A stretch of 56,368 nt of DNA from Prevotella sp. (lineage in GTDB: Bacteria; Bacillota_I; Bacilli_A; ML615J-28; CAG-313): contig JAMPDF010000008.1 in the NCBI GenBank assembly GCA_023665755.1, positions 1 through 56,368 on the forward strand. The letters are read 5' to 3'. Made by a program: the position numbers and the translations under genes. Below the pieces are notes generated by a model. It did no database searches. It was not told where the DNA came from and saw nothing but the letters and a program-made list of their open reading frames with translations. Below, piece by piece: positions 11,301-17,790 of this stretch (position 1 is the stretch's first letter; each line of letters begins with the position of its first letter).

Positions 11301-11333
11301 TTTTGAAAATATACCTAATCTTTTTTTTCTCAT
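5334..11333 (-). CDS. Secreted Rhs/WapA-like polymorphic toxin with hydrophobic C-terminal tip
   Basis: 1999 residues. Residues 1-33 form a Sec signal peptide ending near VAASIN. A PVVIDPIV motif near residue 273 followed by a repeat-like module resembles the DNRLRE region of Firmicute Rhs proteins. The GRAGDAKINLATGEL block opens the Rhs shell, and carbohydrate-binding-like beta modules occupy the middle (ENGSFEQ around 990). YD repeats follow (YEYDTMNRLV, YVYDALGNLI, YTYDAYGNI). The Rhs core, RYRGYYYD to DYLG, is at about 1790-1856. After it comes a 143-residue variable tip (1857-1999) with hydrophobic spans near 1877-1910 and 1933-1976 separated by a Lys-rich stretch. The Rhs shell encapsulates a toxin tip released into neighbouring cells; here a membrane-permeabilising tip is inferred. 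RBS AAGGAG precedes the ATG. Confidence 0.9.
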   Translation of the reverse strand: MRKKRLGIFSKIVILLLVLGFIFPPYVGFSVAASINMTKDPTYIKQANETTNVEKVELPYLRKRNLKVYLQPDNTLEYVYYNKDVHYFNGNEYVEFENEIIENPQQYMSINQNSEVYYPKKWNNTSKIEISYQGYQLGWSFDQIKATQAIREGNTIQYSDVFSNYENVDLSYYHSGSVFKENIILHHYQNNFHFGFYLYAVGLNMVKKGTNQFSFINDEGIVIYEIDPFFMYDTHYQVSYDITVEVKQVSEFTYFFQVTPNDEWLKTVTYPVVIDPIVETICDDYALTYRAKTYFKQYPTSDPYSNDIFVGCPDWEPGGVISIVELLKPTASVDFSNANIVFMNNHFSGIGSYSIYKFNTAASFDNITGVNYTAFTKTYIKQEFYSSKEVSIPYSQVFTNDATKALLYFNPSGTGFVSLSQYSNDAVPVIRITNVVNKDVGVSFDDIHLGRAGDAKINLATGELTYGFNDSHFMNDNLTWDISHHFRSINTSNVDSTIPYGRGFHISYHETLELVDNHYIYTRGDGSQITFVKPTTTHPQYVDAYTYISTNLNGYKLVVNPNGMYHYILYAEDIRIFESIFNQQQVLYLTKILESLYIDNAININYTTTNGVVCINKVVDNAYNQANFIYDELTGLLNKIEFNMRDYDTPQQLKPNPTTLSYSLNYIYDSQQNLIEVKVRYQGSVDYEKDASIHINYNEHNLISTIYYGKPNAYELGKQFIYPENANSFLKQMQVVAYQSYMPGVTDFTDQKSYIYQTNKTMTKDATGCIQRYWFDTYGNIIKMEDSNLNTIYYCFENTPMNQHNLVDIKVGNTHYINYLQDPTFQTNDIWYATTNQNGWISKFKSSSILLGNKIGINRTSLSKELAYHQKVVLPKGKYYLSSLIQCNGTKQGAYLTVEVANDNNGSKLNVISTQSPIIKSSTYQHYALEFEIIEETEVIISLHNDDLGYAYFEYVNLNQTSKNVGYNLIENGSFEQLSSNDTIDKWAHVYWSTSSPFLLEPSYQSIFGNTCGVVTLAENASQTIAMAGTEGDKYIFQAWYAPTYYQEMLKNGYVQFRIFFQEANGSSTCFSIDSKTVEALQENKFNFDSACLDIVVPHNYTSITIEANVFGHEAFLIDNLSLVKQEQLEETSDDVDTTEITSGLPQIDELTLENRYLVYDALTTYTLLCVEDRQKVTDIEALMELVDQADELEDGLRDYKPKHKAYENAGQYGYDYQYIIEELNPIYGNTTYLYDTVSGQLTSSTTNGVTTSYQYDIFERLISVMKEMQGTNTNLATIHCAYDTLDRITDIFTPTATFSLEYTDFGHISSISINGDVMVSYQYLYQLGIETDYITKYTYVNGYTITYTYDDFNHPITIQYHDGSQLISQFTLKYDLSGNLLQVKHSPSYYEYNYEYDTMNRLVKMVTNQGVQIYFEYNQDNEKQSTLVEWNGQVYHKFLTKDDSGYTTEHFNDFNYSNQTSGESQDTTIETIIQENILFTQIANLNANGQIASITYKNERIDYTYENGLITMMRKETYDGDSIANIVMDIFEYNGLDELIHHRVYFLLSMDEIITDENIILDCYYTYDGSGNITSIRRPICYLWYEGLEPYVSYTYHSIYKDQLIAKTIKASENGTVLNQFQYVYDALGNLIQVYQNQTLIKSYTYMARNLVEQYDYIDNLYIEYKYNENGIRYAKYIYDYLTLERKERHDYIILDNRIQGERIYYFEEDDMTSYYQLYYYYNESSQLIGLSEYNSLSDVYCNYFYQTTFMGDIIGIYNANYEKVATYTYDAYGNIAAIEGTDVIKDINPFRYRGYYYDQEVNMYYCNSRYYDASIGRWQCTDDLEYLGISGTTLSYNLYSYCENNPIIYSDYLGTNIIKSLFSKIINLKNGVLSIARGIFSGIIDVSIAIIATIFPVLGTASTLLIGVKNIGRFLSKKAFEKLAKKVFTKTIINFIVKAIVFLLTSILSLTINICVGTIANLVYGCVWMLTSIGNFIGGILDFCDGIYDGYFRIKIS

Positions 11334-11517
11334 ATTCTGCTCCTTCTTTGTATTTTTAATATCTTATAATTGGTTTAGTTTTATTCATTCATAATTATCT
11401 CTCCTTTCCATTTATTTCATTATTATCTAAATATGGTGTGAAGTTACTTTTATCATATATAATTCAATTTAAAAAATATATCGTATTTTGTCGAACTTAT
11501 TTTGAAAAATAAAAATA

Positions 11518-11535
11518 GTAAGCCAATTGGCTTAC
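11518..11535 (-). terminator. Terminator after the ABC permease gene
   Basis: Perfect 18-base palindrome followed on the minus strand by TATTTTTATTTTT. It closes the two-gene importer operon. The remaining 11334-11574 interval holds the rhs promoter region, in which I see no clear box. Confidence 0.7.
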
Positions 11536-11574
11536 CATTTCCTATTCTAAACTATCCTATTTCATAACATCTAT

Positions 11575-12330
11575 CTAAGACAATCTTTTTTTCAAATATT
11601 TAATGCCACATTCTAATAAACCTACAATAACAACAATCAAAATACCATATGCTACTAAACTATCCATTTCAATATTCATCTTTACACTATATAATACTTT
11701 TCCAATACTAGTATTGGTTTGACATATATATTCTCCCATAATCATCACCTTAAAACTCATACCAAGGGTTTGTATTAAACACATCATGACATAAGGCAAA
11801 GTAATTGGGAAATATATGGATTTCATTTTTTGTCCTATACTTCCAGGAAGCATACGTACTTCATCAATAATATCTGCACTGATTTGATCTACTGCAGTAG
11901 TGAGACCTTCTAAAACCACAGGTAAACTCATCAAAATGGTAATCATATAGGGACCTATTTTATCTCCTAGCAGAATAAAAATAAAAATAGATATTACCGC
12001 AAGAGGAGTACTTCGCATCATTTGAATGATCGGTTTAAAAAAATGAATACTAATTGGAAATACAATATATATACCGGTTATCAATGAACCTAAGAAAAAA
12101 CAAATTGCTACGGATAAAATAACCCTTGCACAAGTAAAACCTATTGCCTTTAAACTGCTAGATGTTTCAAAAATACGAAAAAAAGCTTGTATAATCCTTT
12201 TTATGCTTGGAAAAATCATATCGTTTTGATATATACTAGATATAATCATCCACAAAAGAAATATAAATAAAATCGCACTAACTGAAAGCGTTGATGAAAC
12301 AATTTTACTTTTGGTAGTAGAATGCCTCAT
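11575..12330 (-). CDS. ABC transporter permease, SsuC/TauC (NitT/TauT) type
   Basis: 251 residues with about six membrane helices. The cytoplasmic EAA-type loop is visible as MLPGSIGQKMKSIYFPITLP, and the RSTPLAVISIFIFILLGD segment matches the SsuC/TauC permeases that import sulfonates, nitrate, thiamine precursors or similar small anions. The start is placed at 12330, an ATG behind a GGAGG; an earlier in-frame start at 12417 would overlap the binding-protein gene by over 110 bases. It still overlaps that gene by 26 bases. No ATPase gene is adjacent, so it must use one encoded elsewhere. Confidence 0.85.
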   Translation of the reverse strand: MRHSTTKSKIVSSTLSVSAILFIFLLWMIISSIYQNDMIFPSIKRIIQAFFRIFETSSSLKAIGFTCARVILSVAICFFLGSLITGIYIVFPISIHFFKPIIQMMRSTPLAVISIFIFILLGDKIGPYMITILMSLPVVLEGLTTAVDQISADIIDEVRMLPGSIGQKMKSIYFPITLPYVMMCLIQTLGMSFKVMIMGEYICQTNTSIGKVLYSVKMNIEMDSLVAYGILIVVIVGLLECGIKYLKKRLS

Positions 12331-13228
12331 CTGGAATTTTGCCTCCAATTGTCTTGCCAAGACCAAGTTCAAGTACTTTATTGAAATAGAATGTAATCGC
12401 TGCTTGGTTATTTTCATCTATTCTTAAATTACATTTTAAAATTGCTTTTTGAAGAACTTCCTCTGTAATTTTAGCTAAATTTTCATCCACCTTTACAGCA
12501 CTTTGAACGACACGATTTGGATTAGTCTCAATTAAATGGATAGAAGCTATCATTTGATCTAAAGCAGATTGAACAGATGCATTGTTTTTTCTTTCTTTCT
12601 TGACAAAAATACCTGCTTGTGGGAAAGAATAACTACTTGTAAGTGTTGCCCATTCTTCTTGTAAGTCTAGTGTATATATCTCCTTATTACTAGATAATTT
12701 GGTAATAGAAGGTTCGGCTGATACAATAATATCTGCTTTTCCACTCATAAGATAAGAATTAGCAGTATTCACATCATCTACATATTCCAATGCCACATTC
12801 ATATTGTAAGCAGCAATCAGTGTTCTTAAAACAACATCAGGTGTTGAATTTTTTCCAAATACAGTAATGGTCTTACCTTCTAATGTGGCAAAATCATCTA
12901 ATGGCATTGTAGAAGCAAGATAATAGTTTCCCCATACAATGGTTTCATATAACTCGTATCCAAAGTTTTCATTTTCATTATAAAATTTTGCACCTAAATT
13001 AACTGGAGCAACAACAATATCATAATTGGCATTCGTAAATGCCGCAATCAGTGGATCACTTCCACTAACAATATTTTCCTGAATAAACTCTTCTTCTAAT
13101 GCTCTAGCAATTCCTAAAGAAGGCGTACCTGTAGGTACAATAACACTCACTTCTTCTTCTGCATTCAAACACCCCGTTAGTCCAAACACAAATAAAAATG
13201 TTGTTAAAATAGTTATTATTTTTTTCAT
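12305..13228 (-). CDS. ABC transporter substrate-binding lipoprotein (SsuA/NMT1-like)
   Basis: 307 residues. Signal peptide with lipobox LTGC, Cys20. The body has the periplasmic-binding-protein-like fold of the NMT1/SsuA class: VPTGTPSLGIARAL near the start, NANYDIVVAPVNLG, a LEGKTITVFGKNSTPDVVLR hinge-type strand and a helix rich in Asn near the C-terminus (KILKCNLR). Ligand cannot be told from sequence. It is the first gene of the importer operon and is divergent from a Crp/Fnr regulator, which is a likely controller. Confidence 0.85.
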   Translation of the reverse strand: MKKIITILTTFLFVFGLTGCLNAEEEVSVIVPTGTPSLGIARALEEEFIQENIVSGSDPLIAAFTNANYDIVVAPVNLGAKFYNENENFGYELYETIVWGNYYLASTMPLDDFATLEGKTITVFGKNSTPDVVLRTLIAAYNMNVALEYVDDVNTANSYLMSGKADIIVSAEPSITKLSSNKEIYTLDLQEEWATLTSSYSFPQAGIFVKKERKNNASVQSALDQMIASIHLIETNPNRVVQSAVKVDENLAKITEEVLQKAILKCNLRIDENNQAAITFYFNKVLELGLGKTIGGKIPDEAFYYQK

Positions 13229-13268
13229 GTTGAATTTTCCTTTCTTTTTTGTTTTCTATTCATATGAT

Positions 13269-13298
13269 TTGCTAAAATATTATATCATATGCTATAAT
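13269..13298 (+). promoter_or_regulatory. Promoter of the Crp/Fnr regulator gene
   Basis: TTGCTA at 13269-13274 and TATAAT at 13293-13298 with an 18-base spacer. An oppositely oriented TATAAT (13279-13284, minus strand) serves the importer operon. Confidence 0.5.
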
Positions 13299-13328
13299 AA
13301 AAAAGTGTAAGATAACTTACACTTTTTT
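13299..13328. promoter_or_regulatory. Perfect dyad operator candidate between importer and Crp/Fnr genes
   Basis: 13-base arms (AAAAAAGTGTAAG and its complement) around an ATAA spacer. It starts right after the -10 box of the regulator promoter and covers the expected -35 region of the divergent promoter, an ideal position for autorepression and control of the importer. It could also fold as a short transcribed hairpin. Confidence 0.6.
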
Positions 13329-13360
13329 ATTATTTTCTTAAGAAAGGGGATATAAAAGAT

Positions 13361-13990
13361 ATGCCTTATCACTTACTCTCTAATGAATTATGCAACAAAT
13401 ACACAAAAGTAGTTTGTTATCATGCGGGGGATATTGTATTCAATCAAGGAGAACCTTGTCAGCGTATTGGTTTTATTGAAATGGGTGAAATTGATGTGAT
13501 TACGATAACCCATACTGAAAAAGAAGAAACCATTACATCATTATTGAAAGGAGATGCTTTTGGTGATTTGCTCCTTTTTTCTCATCATCCTTATTATTTA
13601 GGTCATGCCATTTGCAAAAAAGAAACGATTGTAAGATATATTGAAAAAGAACATATGTTACTATTATTTCAAAATCAAGCCTTTCTAACTGCATTTTTAT
13701 CTATGATTTCTAATAAAGCAATGCAACTTAAAAATGAAAATAAATTATTACGCCATAGCAATTTAAAAGATAGAATTATGCATTATTTAATAGAAGAACA
13801 ATTACGTACCCATTCTTCTACAATTCAAATTGAAAATGTTAGTGCTTTCGCAACTCTACTTTCCTTTACAAGACCTAGCGTTTCAAAAACATTGCAACAA
13901 CTTGTAAAAGAAGGAGAAATTCAAATTCACAAGAAAGGACAAACTTGTTGGATTCGGCTACTGCATCCTGATTATATTTATTTCTCATAA
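13361..13990 (+). CDS. Crp/Fnr family transcriptional regulator
   Basis: 209 residues: an N-terminal cyclic-nucleotide-binding-like beta barrel (about 15-120, with AGDIVFNQGEP and LLKGDAFGDLLLFS) and a C-terminal winged helix (about 145-205, with FATLLSFTRPSVSKTLQQLVKEGEI as the recognition unit). No N-terminal Fnr-type Cys cluster is present, so an oxygen-sensing [4Fe-4S] is unlikely; the effector is unknown. It is divergent from the sulfonate-type importer and has a perfect dyad just upstream of its own start. RBS is AAGGGG ahead of the ATG. Confidence 0.9.
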   Translation: MPYHLLSNELCNKYTKVVCYHAGDIVFNQGEPCQRIGFIEMGEIDVITITHTEKEETITSLLKGDAFGDLLLFSHHPYYLGHAICKKETIVRYIEKEHMLLLFQNQAFLTAFLSMISNKAMQLKNENKLLRHSNLKDRIMHYLIEEQLRTHSSTIQIENVSAFATLLSFTRPSVSKTLQQLVKEGEIQIHKKGQTCWIRLLHPDYIYFS

Positions 13991-14004
13991 TGATTATCAA
14001 AAAG

Positions 14005-14028
14005 GAGAATCTCTTTAAAGGGATTCTC
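14005..14028. terminator. Bidirectional terminator between Crp/Fnr and ECF genes
   Basis: 12-bp palindromic stem followed by a T-rich run on the plus strand. It overlaps the last codons of the converging ECF S-component gene. Confidence 0.65.
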
Positions 14029-14548
14029 TTTCTTTTTTACATATATCTGCAGGTAGTAGATGCAACAATAACTGGTAACATGGTGCATATAGCCACAAAA
14101 TACTGAGAAATGAACTAGCACAAAGCAATAGAACAAATGGGATATCGGCTAGTATGTAGTGTTTGATGGATATATCTAAAAATAAGGCATTTGTAATCGT
14201 AAAGCATAAACTATAAAGAATGCTACTTAAAATGCCATATAAAGCCAAAAATAAGGGTTTATTGGTATTTTTCAAGAAAAAGTGAATAAAGATAGGGATA
14301 AATGCATAACCTATCCCCATCGGTATAACCACAAAGGGGGCAATAGAACCATTGATGATACAATCTAATCCAACATGAATCATAATGATACCTAAAGTAG
14401 GCAAGCATCCAAACACTTTCGCATACAGTACAAGTAAAAAAATAGTGAACTGAATATTGGGCAAAAATCCCAAAAGTTGCTCTTGCACAAAGAGAATGGC
14501 AGTAAACAAGGCATAATATACCATTTGTCTACAAGTTCGTTTTAACAT
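14015..14548 (-). CDS. ECF transporter S component (probable vitamin, possibly cobalamin, binding subunit)
   Basis: 177 residues with five or six membrane helices and the compact size of ECF S components. The YALFTAILFVQEQLLGFLPNIQ opening and the GIGYAFIPIFIHFFL segment fit this class, in which the membrane protein binds a vitamin and docks on a shared EcfA/A'/T module. The ATG at 14548 overlaps the end of the DUF4430 gene by seven bases; a TTG four codons upstream is less likely. Pairing with a DUF4430 (transcobalamin-like) protein suggests a cobalamin-type ligand, by inference. Confidence 0.75.
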   Translation of the reverse strand: MLKRTCRQMVYYALFTAILFVQEQLLGFLPNIQFTIFLLVLYAKVFGCLPTLGIIMIHVGLDCIINGSIAPFVVIPMGIGYAFIPIFIHFFLKNTNKPLFLALYGILSSILYSLCFTITNALFLDISIKHYILADIPFVLLLCASSFLSILWLYAPCYQLLLHLLPADICKKERESL

Positions 14549-14949
14549 CCAACTTCCCAATCTGCTATAGAACTATAGGTAATCCTAATCTCATCTTGAT
14601 TAGATGGAACAAGTTCCCATGCGCCAACAGATGCAAATTCACAGTTTACAACTAACTTATAATAGTGGGTTGTAATATCAGTTGTGTCTCCATTGATACC
14701 TATAATCATTCCTTTTTGACTACCTTTTCCTTCTTCTATTTCTACATGTCTTCTTAATACATCAATCAGTACGTCACCTTGATAAAAATCTACTTCTTGA
14801 TCGAATAAAACTACTCCATTTTCACCTGTAATATATAGATGCATTTGACCAGCTTTTTGAGCCCCTTTTGTGCCAAACCATAGACATACAAATACAATAA
14901 CTAATACAGCCAAAACACTAGCAATGATACTTATTCTTTTTTGATTCAT
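14542..14949 (-). CDS. DUF4430 (transcobalamin-like C-terminal) membrane-anchored protein
   Basis: 135 residues from the ATG that overlaps the cinA stop (ATGA). An N-terminal helix (about residues 7-27) anchors it; no lipobox Cys is seen at the usual place. The rest is a beta domain with GENGVVLFDQEV, YQGDVLIDVLRRH and a GINGDTTDITTHYYKLVVN stretch ending in SSIADWEVGC, the pattern of DUF4430. Such proteins are found beside ECF S components and are proposed to capture cobalamin-like ligands outside the membrane. Function here is inferred from context. Confidence 0.75.
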   Translation of the reverse strand: MNQKRISIIASVLAVLVIVFVCLWFGTKGAQKAGQMHLYITGENGVVLFDQEVDFYQGDVLIDVLRRHVEIEEGKGSQKGMIIGINGDTTDITTHYYKLVVNCEFASVGAWELVPSNQDEIRITYSSIADWEVGC

Positions 14950-15440
14950 TTTGTTTCTTCCTTTTCTGTTAATTTCGAAATGAGTGTCTCCCATACATAC
15001 GTTACGGCAGACTCTCGTACTTCATTTCTGTTCATCTGCTTAAAATATACAGTCGAACTAAATGTTATCCCTTGTATACTGAAGCCAAAGCAAACAGTAC
15101 CCACAGGTTTATCTATACTGCCACCACCAGGACCAGCAAATCCTGTAATTCCTATGCCTACTTGTGCTAAAGTCGTTTTAGCAATTCCTAAGGCCATTTC
15201 CAAAGCAACTTCTTCACTTACTACACCATACTGATGGATGGTATTGGGATTGACTCCTAAATATTTGACTTTAGATGCATCTGAGTATGTCACGATACTT
15301 TCATCAAATACTTTAGATGCATTAGGTATGCCTACTAGGCTTGATGCGAGTAACCCTCCTGTGCATGATTCTGCAAAACTAATTTTATATTGCTTTTGTA
15401 AAAGTAACTGAACTACATATTCTATTTTTGATTCTAACAT
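14946..15440 (-). CDS. pncC: CinA C-terminal domain protein, nicotinamide-nucleotide amidohydrolase
   Basis: 164 residues, the stand-alone CinA_C/PncC domain without the N-terminal MocF-like half. Signature AESCTGGLLASSL at about 23-35 and GITGFAGPGGGS near 100 followed by KPVGTVCFG. The enzyme deamidates NMN to nicotinic acid mononucleotide in the cytosol, feeding NAD salvage. It heads a three-gene run with DUF4430 and the ECF S component through a four-base overlap. Confidence 0.92.
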   Translation of the reverse strand: MLESKIEYVVQLLLQKQYKISFAESCTGGLLASSLVGIPNASKVFDESIVTYSDASKVKYLGVNPNTIHQYGVVSEEVALEMALGIAKTTLAQVGIGITGFAGPGGGSIDKPVGTVCFGFSIQGITFSSTVYFKQMNRNEVRESAVTYVWETLISKLTEKEETK

Positions 15441-15544
15441 TTTATCACCCTATGTATTATATCATAAAATGAAAGAAAGACGAGAATATAACATTAAACT
15501 TTCACTTTTATCTATTTATAGACACCATACTCTGATTTTTTATT

Positions 15545-15901
15545 TTACGACTTAAAATTAGTAGTGTGATAAAAATAATAGAGGACTAACAATTGACCGC
15601 TTACAATACTTACACTTCCAATATATCTTAACCAGGCATTTTTGTATTCTGGATTTTCTTTTGATAATTGTATTAGTTTCTCATAATTTCGAAGAAGGAA
15701 AACAATAAAGACGATAAGAATAAGAATATTGGCTACAATATATTGTTGCCTCAATCTTTCATCAGGAGAATCTCGATATAAATACAACTTCCTTGTTTTG
15801 ACATTCGCATCAATGTCGATAAGAGATGCTATAATAAAGAATATATACATTGTATATTCAATATTCAATAATTGCATTTTATCATTAAACATATGGTTCA
15901 T
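15545..15901 (-). CDS. Small membrane protein of unknown function
   Basis: 118 residues, not recognised. Hydrophobic segments near 16-30, 55-70 and 93-111, with a hydrophilic RKLYLYRDSPDERLRQQ loop between the first two. No clear ribosome-binding site precedes any of the possible ATGs (15901, 15892, 15877), so the start is uncertain. It stands alone between cinA and the hydrogenase operon terminator, and coding potential is only moderate. Confidence 0.5.
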   Translation of the reverse strand: MNHMFNDKMQLLNIEYTMYIFFIIASLIDIDANVKTRKLYLYRDSPDERLRQQYIVANILILIVFIVFLLRNYEKLIQLSKENPEYKNAWLRYIGSVSIVSGQLLVLYYFYHTTNFKS

Positions 15902-15941
15902 AATTCAAGATATGCAGTTGATATCAAAATTAAACCCTCAA

Positions 15942-15975
15942 AAAAAGTTGTAAGTTTTTTTCCTTACAACTTTTT
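15942..15975. terminator. Terminator of the hydrogenase operon
   Basis: 13-bp stem (15942-15954 with 15963-15975) with flanking A and T tracts on both sides, so it can act in both directions. It sits just after the hndD stop in minus-strand reading. Confidence 0.85.
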
Positions 15976-15981
15976 ATTTAC

Positions 15982-17778
15982 TTATTTATTTTCTTTTGTA
16001 AATGCCTTTTTTGCGTTATAGGTAGTATGAAGTAATTTGTGGGCAAGATGACTATTAGGCTCACCTAAAAATTCTTGATAAACACGAATGATTTCTTCAT
16101 TTTCATGAGATTTATGAAGTGGAGCATCCTTATCAATTTGATAAAGTACACTTGCACGAAGCGCTCTTACATCTGTACAATCTTGTACTTTTGCATTGAC
16201 AATTGGCTGACCACCACCATTAATACATCCGCCAGTACATGCCATTACTTCAACAAAATGATATTGTTTTCCAGATTCAATACGTTTGAACAATTCAGGA
16301 ATATTCACAGCACCATGTACTACAGCAACATTGACCTCATGACCAGCAATCGTTAATGTTGCTTCTTTGATACCATTGTCTACACCACGAACCACTGTAA
16401 AATCAAGTTGATCTTCATTTTCAGGATCTAATATATGAGCAACTGTACGAAGCGCTGCTTCCATTACTCCACCTGTTGCACCAAAGATAACACCAGCACC
16501 AGTATATTTTGCAAGTGGACTTGTTGGTGTATAATCTTCTAATGCGTTAAAGTCAATACCTTGACGTTTTACAAGACGCGCATATTCTCTTGTTGTAAGA
16601 ACATAATCAATATCTCTTAATCCGTCATTTTCCATTTCAGGACGATTTGCCTCATATTTTTTAGCAATACAAGGCATAATAGATACCACTTTTATTTTAG
16701 CAGGATCAACATTCAATTGTTTTGCATAGTAATGCTTTATCATTGAACCTTGCATTTGTTGAGGTGATTTACAACTTGAAAGATTTTCTAAATACTGTGG
16801 ATAGTATTGTTCAATATAACGAATCCAACCAGGTGAACAACTTGTAATCATTGGGAATGCCACTTTTTCGCCATTTAACGCTTTTGTTAGTCTTCCAATA
16901 AATTCAGTTCCTTCTTCCATAATAGTTAAATCGGCACCAAAATTAACATCAGTTACATCATCAAAACCAAGTTCATGTAAAGAGGCATACAATTTTCCTT
17001 CGCAGTTGGTTCCAATAGGGTTACCAAATTCTTCACCAATAGCAGCACGAACAGCTGGTGCAAATGTAGCCACTAGATAATTTTCATGATTGGTTAATTC
17101 TTCTTCTACAAAATCAATTTGCTCTTTTTCACGAATAGCACCTGTTGGACAAGCTTGAATACATTTACCGCAATAAATACAACCTGCATCAGCAATATCA
17201 TGATTTAATGCACTACCTACACAAGTAACGAATCCTCTTTGGTTAAAGTTCAATACACCTGTACCAGAAAGTTTTTCACATGCGCCAATACAACGACCGC
17301 AAAGTACGCATTTAGATGAATCAAAAACAATAGCGTCACTTTCATTGATGATAGGTAATTTCTTAGCAAATTGGCCAGATTCAGCCATTTCATTATTGAT
17401 AGAAAATCTTCTCATTAAGGCCAATAATTCACAATTATGTTCTCTTGGACATTTCCAACAATCAAAACGATGATTTGCCGCAATCAATTCTAATGTTTGA
17501 CGAACTGCGGTTCTTACACGTTTAGAGTTGGTAAGAATCGTTGCTGTTCCTTCACGATTTAAAATAGAACCTACTTCAACAGAACAAGAGTTCTTAAGTG
17601 AACGCATACCTACAATTTCAACTACACACACACGGCAAGATGCGTTTTCATTGATGTCTTTTAAAAAGCAAAGACGAGGAATATCAATACCTACTGAATC
17701 AGCTGCTTGCATAATTGTATAATTAGCAGGAACAGTTACTGTTTTTGAGTTAATTGTTATTGTTACTAATTTTTCCAT
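15982..17778 (-). CDS. hndD: [FeFe] hydrogenase catalytic subunit, NAD-linked (group A3, HndD/HydA)
   Basis: 598 residues. Domains in order: [2Fe-2S] (Cys37, 48, 51, 65); His-Cys3 [4Fe-4S] (His103, Cys107, 110, 116); two-cluster ferredoxin (Cys157-167 and Cys200-210); H-cluster domain with L1 TSCSPGW (312-318), L2 MPCIAKK (Cys370), L3 VMACTGGCINGGG (Cys514, Cys518); C-terminal small-subunit-like tail with RASVLYQID and KSHEN. It reduces protons or oxidises H2 and passes electrons through the clusters to HndC and ferredoxin; in confurcating complexes NADH and reduced ferredoxin are both used. L1 has Ser where the clostridial monomeric enzyme has a second Cys (TSCCPGW). Last gene of the operon. 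Confidence 0.95.
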   Translation of the reverse strand: MEKLVTITINSKTVTVPANYTIMQAADSVGIDIPRLCFLKDINENASCRVCVVEIVGMRSLKNSCSVEVGSILNREGTATILTNSKRVRTAVRQTLELIAANHRFDCWKCPREHNCELLALMRRFSINNEMAESGQFAKKLPIINESDAIVFDSSKCVLCGRCIGACEKLSGTGVLNFNQRGFVTCVGSALNHDIADAGCIYCGKCIQACPTGAIREKEQIDFVEEELTNHENYLVATFAPAVRAAIGEEFGNPIGTNCEGKLYASLHELGFDDVTDVNFGADLTIMEEGTEFIGRLTKALNGEKVAFPMITSCSPGWIRYIEQYYPQYLENLSSCKSPQQMQGSMIKHYYAKQLNVDPAKIKVVSIMPCIAKKYEANRPEMENDGLRDIDYVLTTREYARLVKRQGIDFNALEDYTPTSPLAKYTGAGVIFGATGGVMEAALRTVAHILDPENEDQLDFTVVRGVDNGIKEATLTIAGHEVNVAVVHGAVNIPELFKRIESGKQYHFVEVMACTGGCINGGGQPIVNAKVQDCTDVRALRASVLYQIDKDAPLHKSHENEEIIRVYQEFLGEPNSHLAHKLLHTTYNAKKAFTKENK

Positions 17779-17790
17779 AGTTCTTTCCTC

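Noticed and set aside
12331..12417. Earlier start of the ABC permease
   Set aside because: Overlap with the binding-protein gene exceeds 110 bases and there is no RBS.
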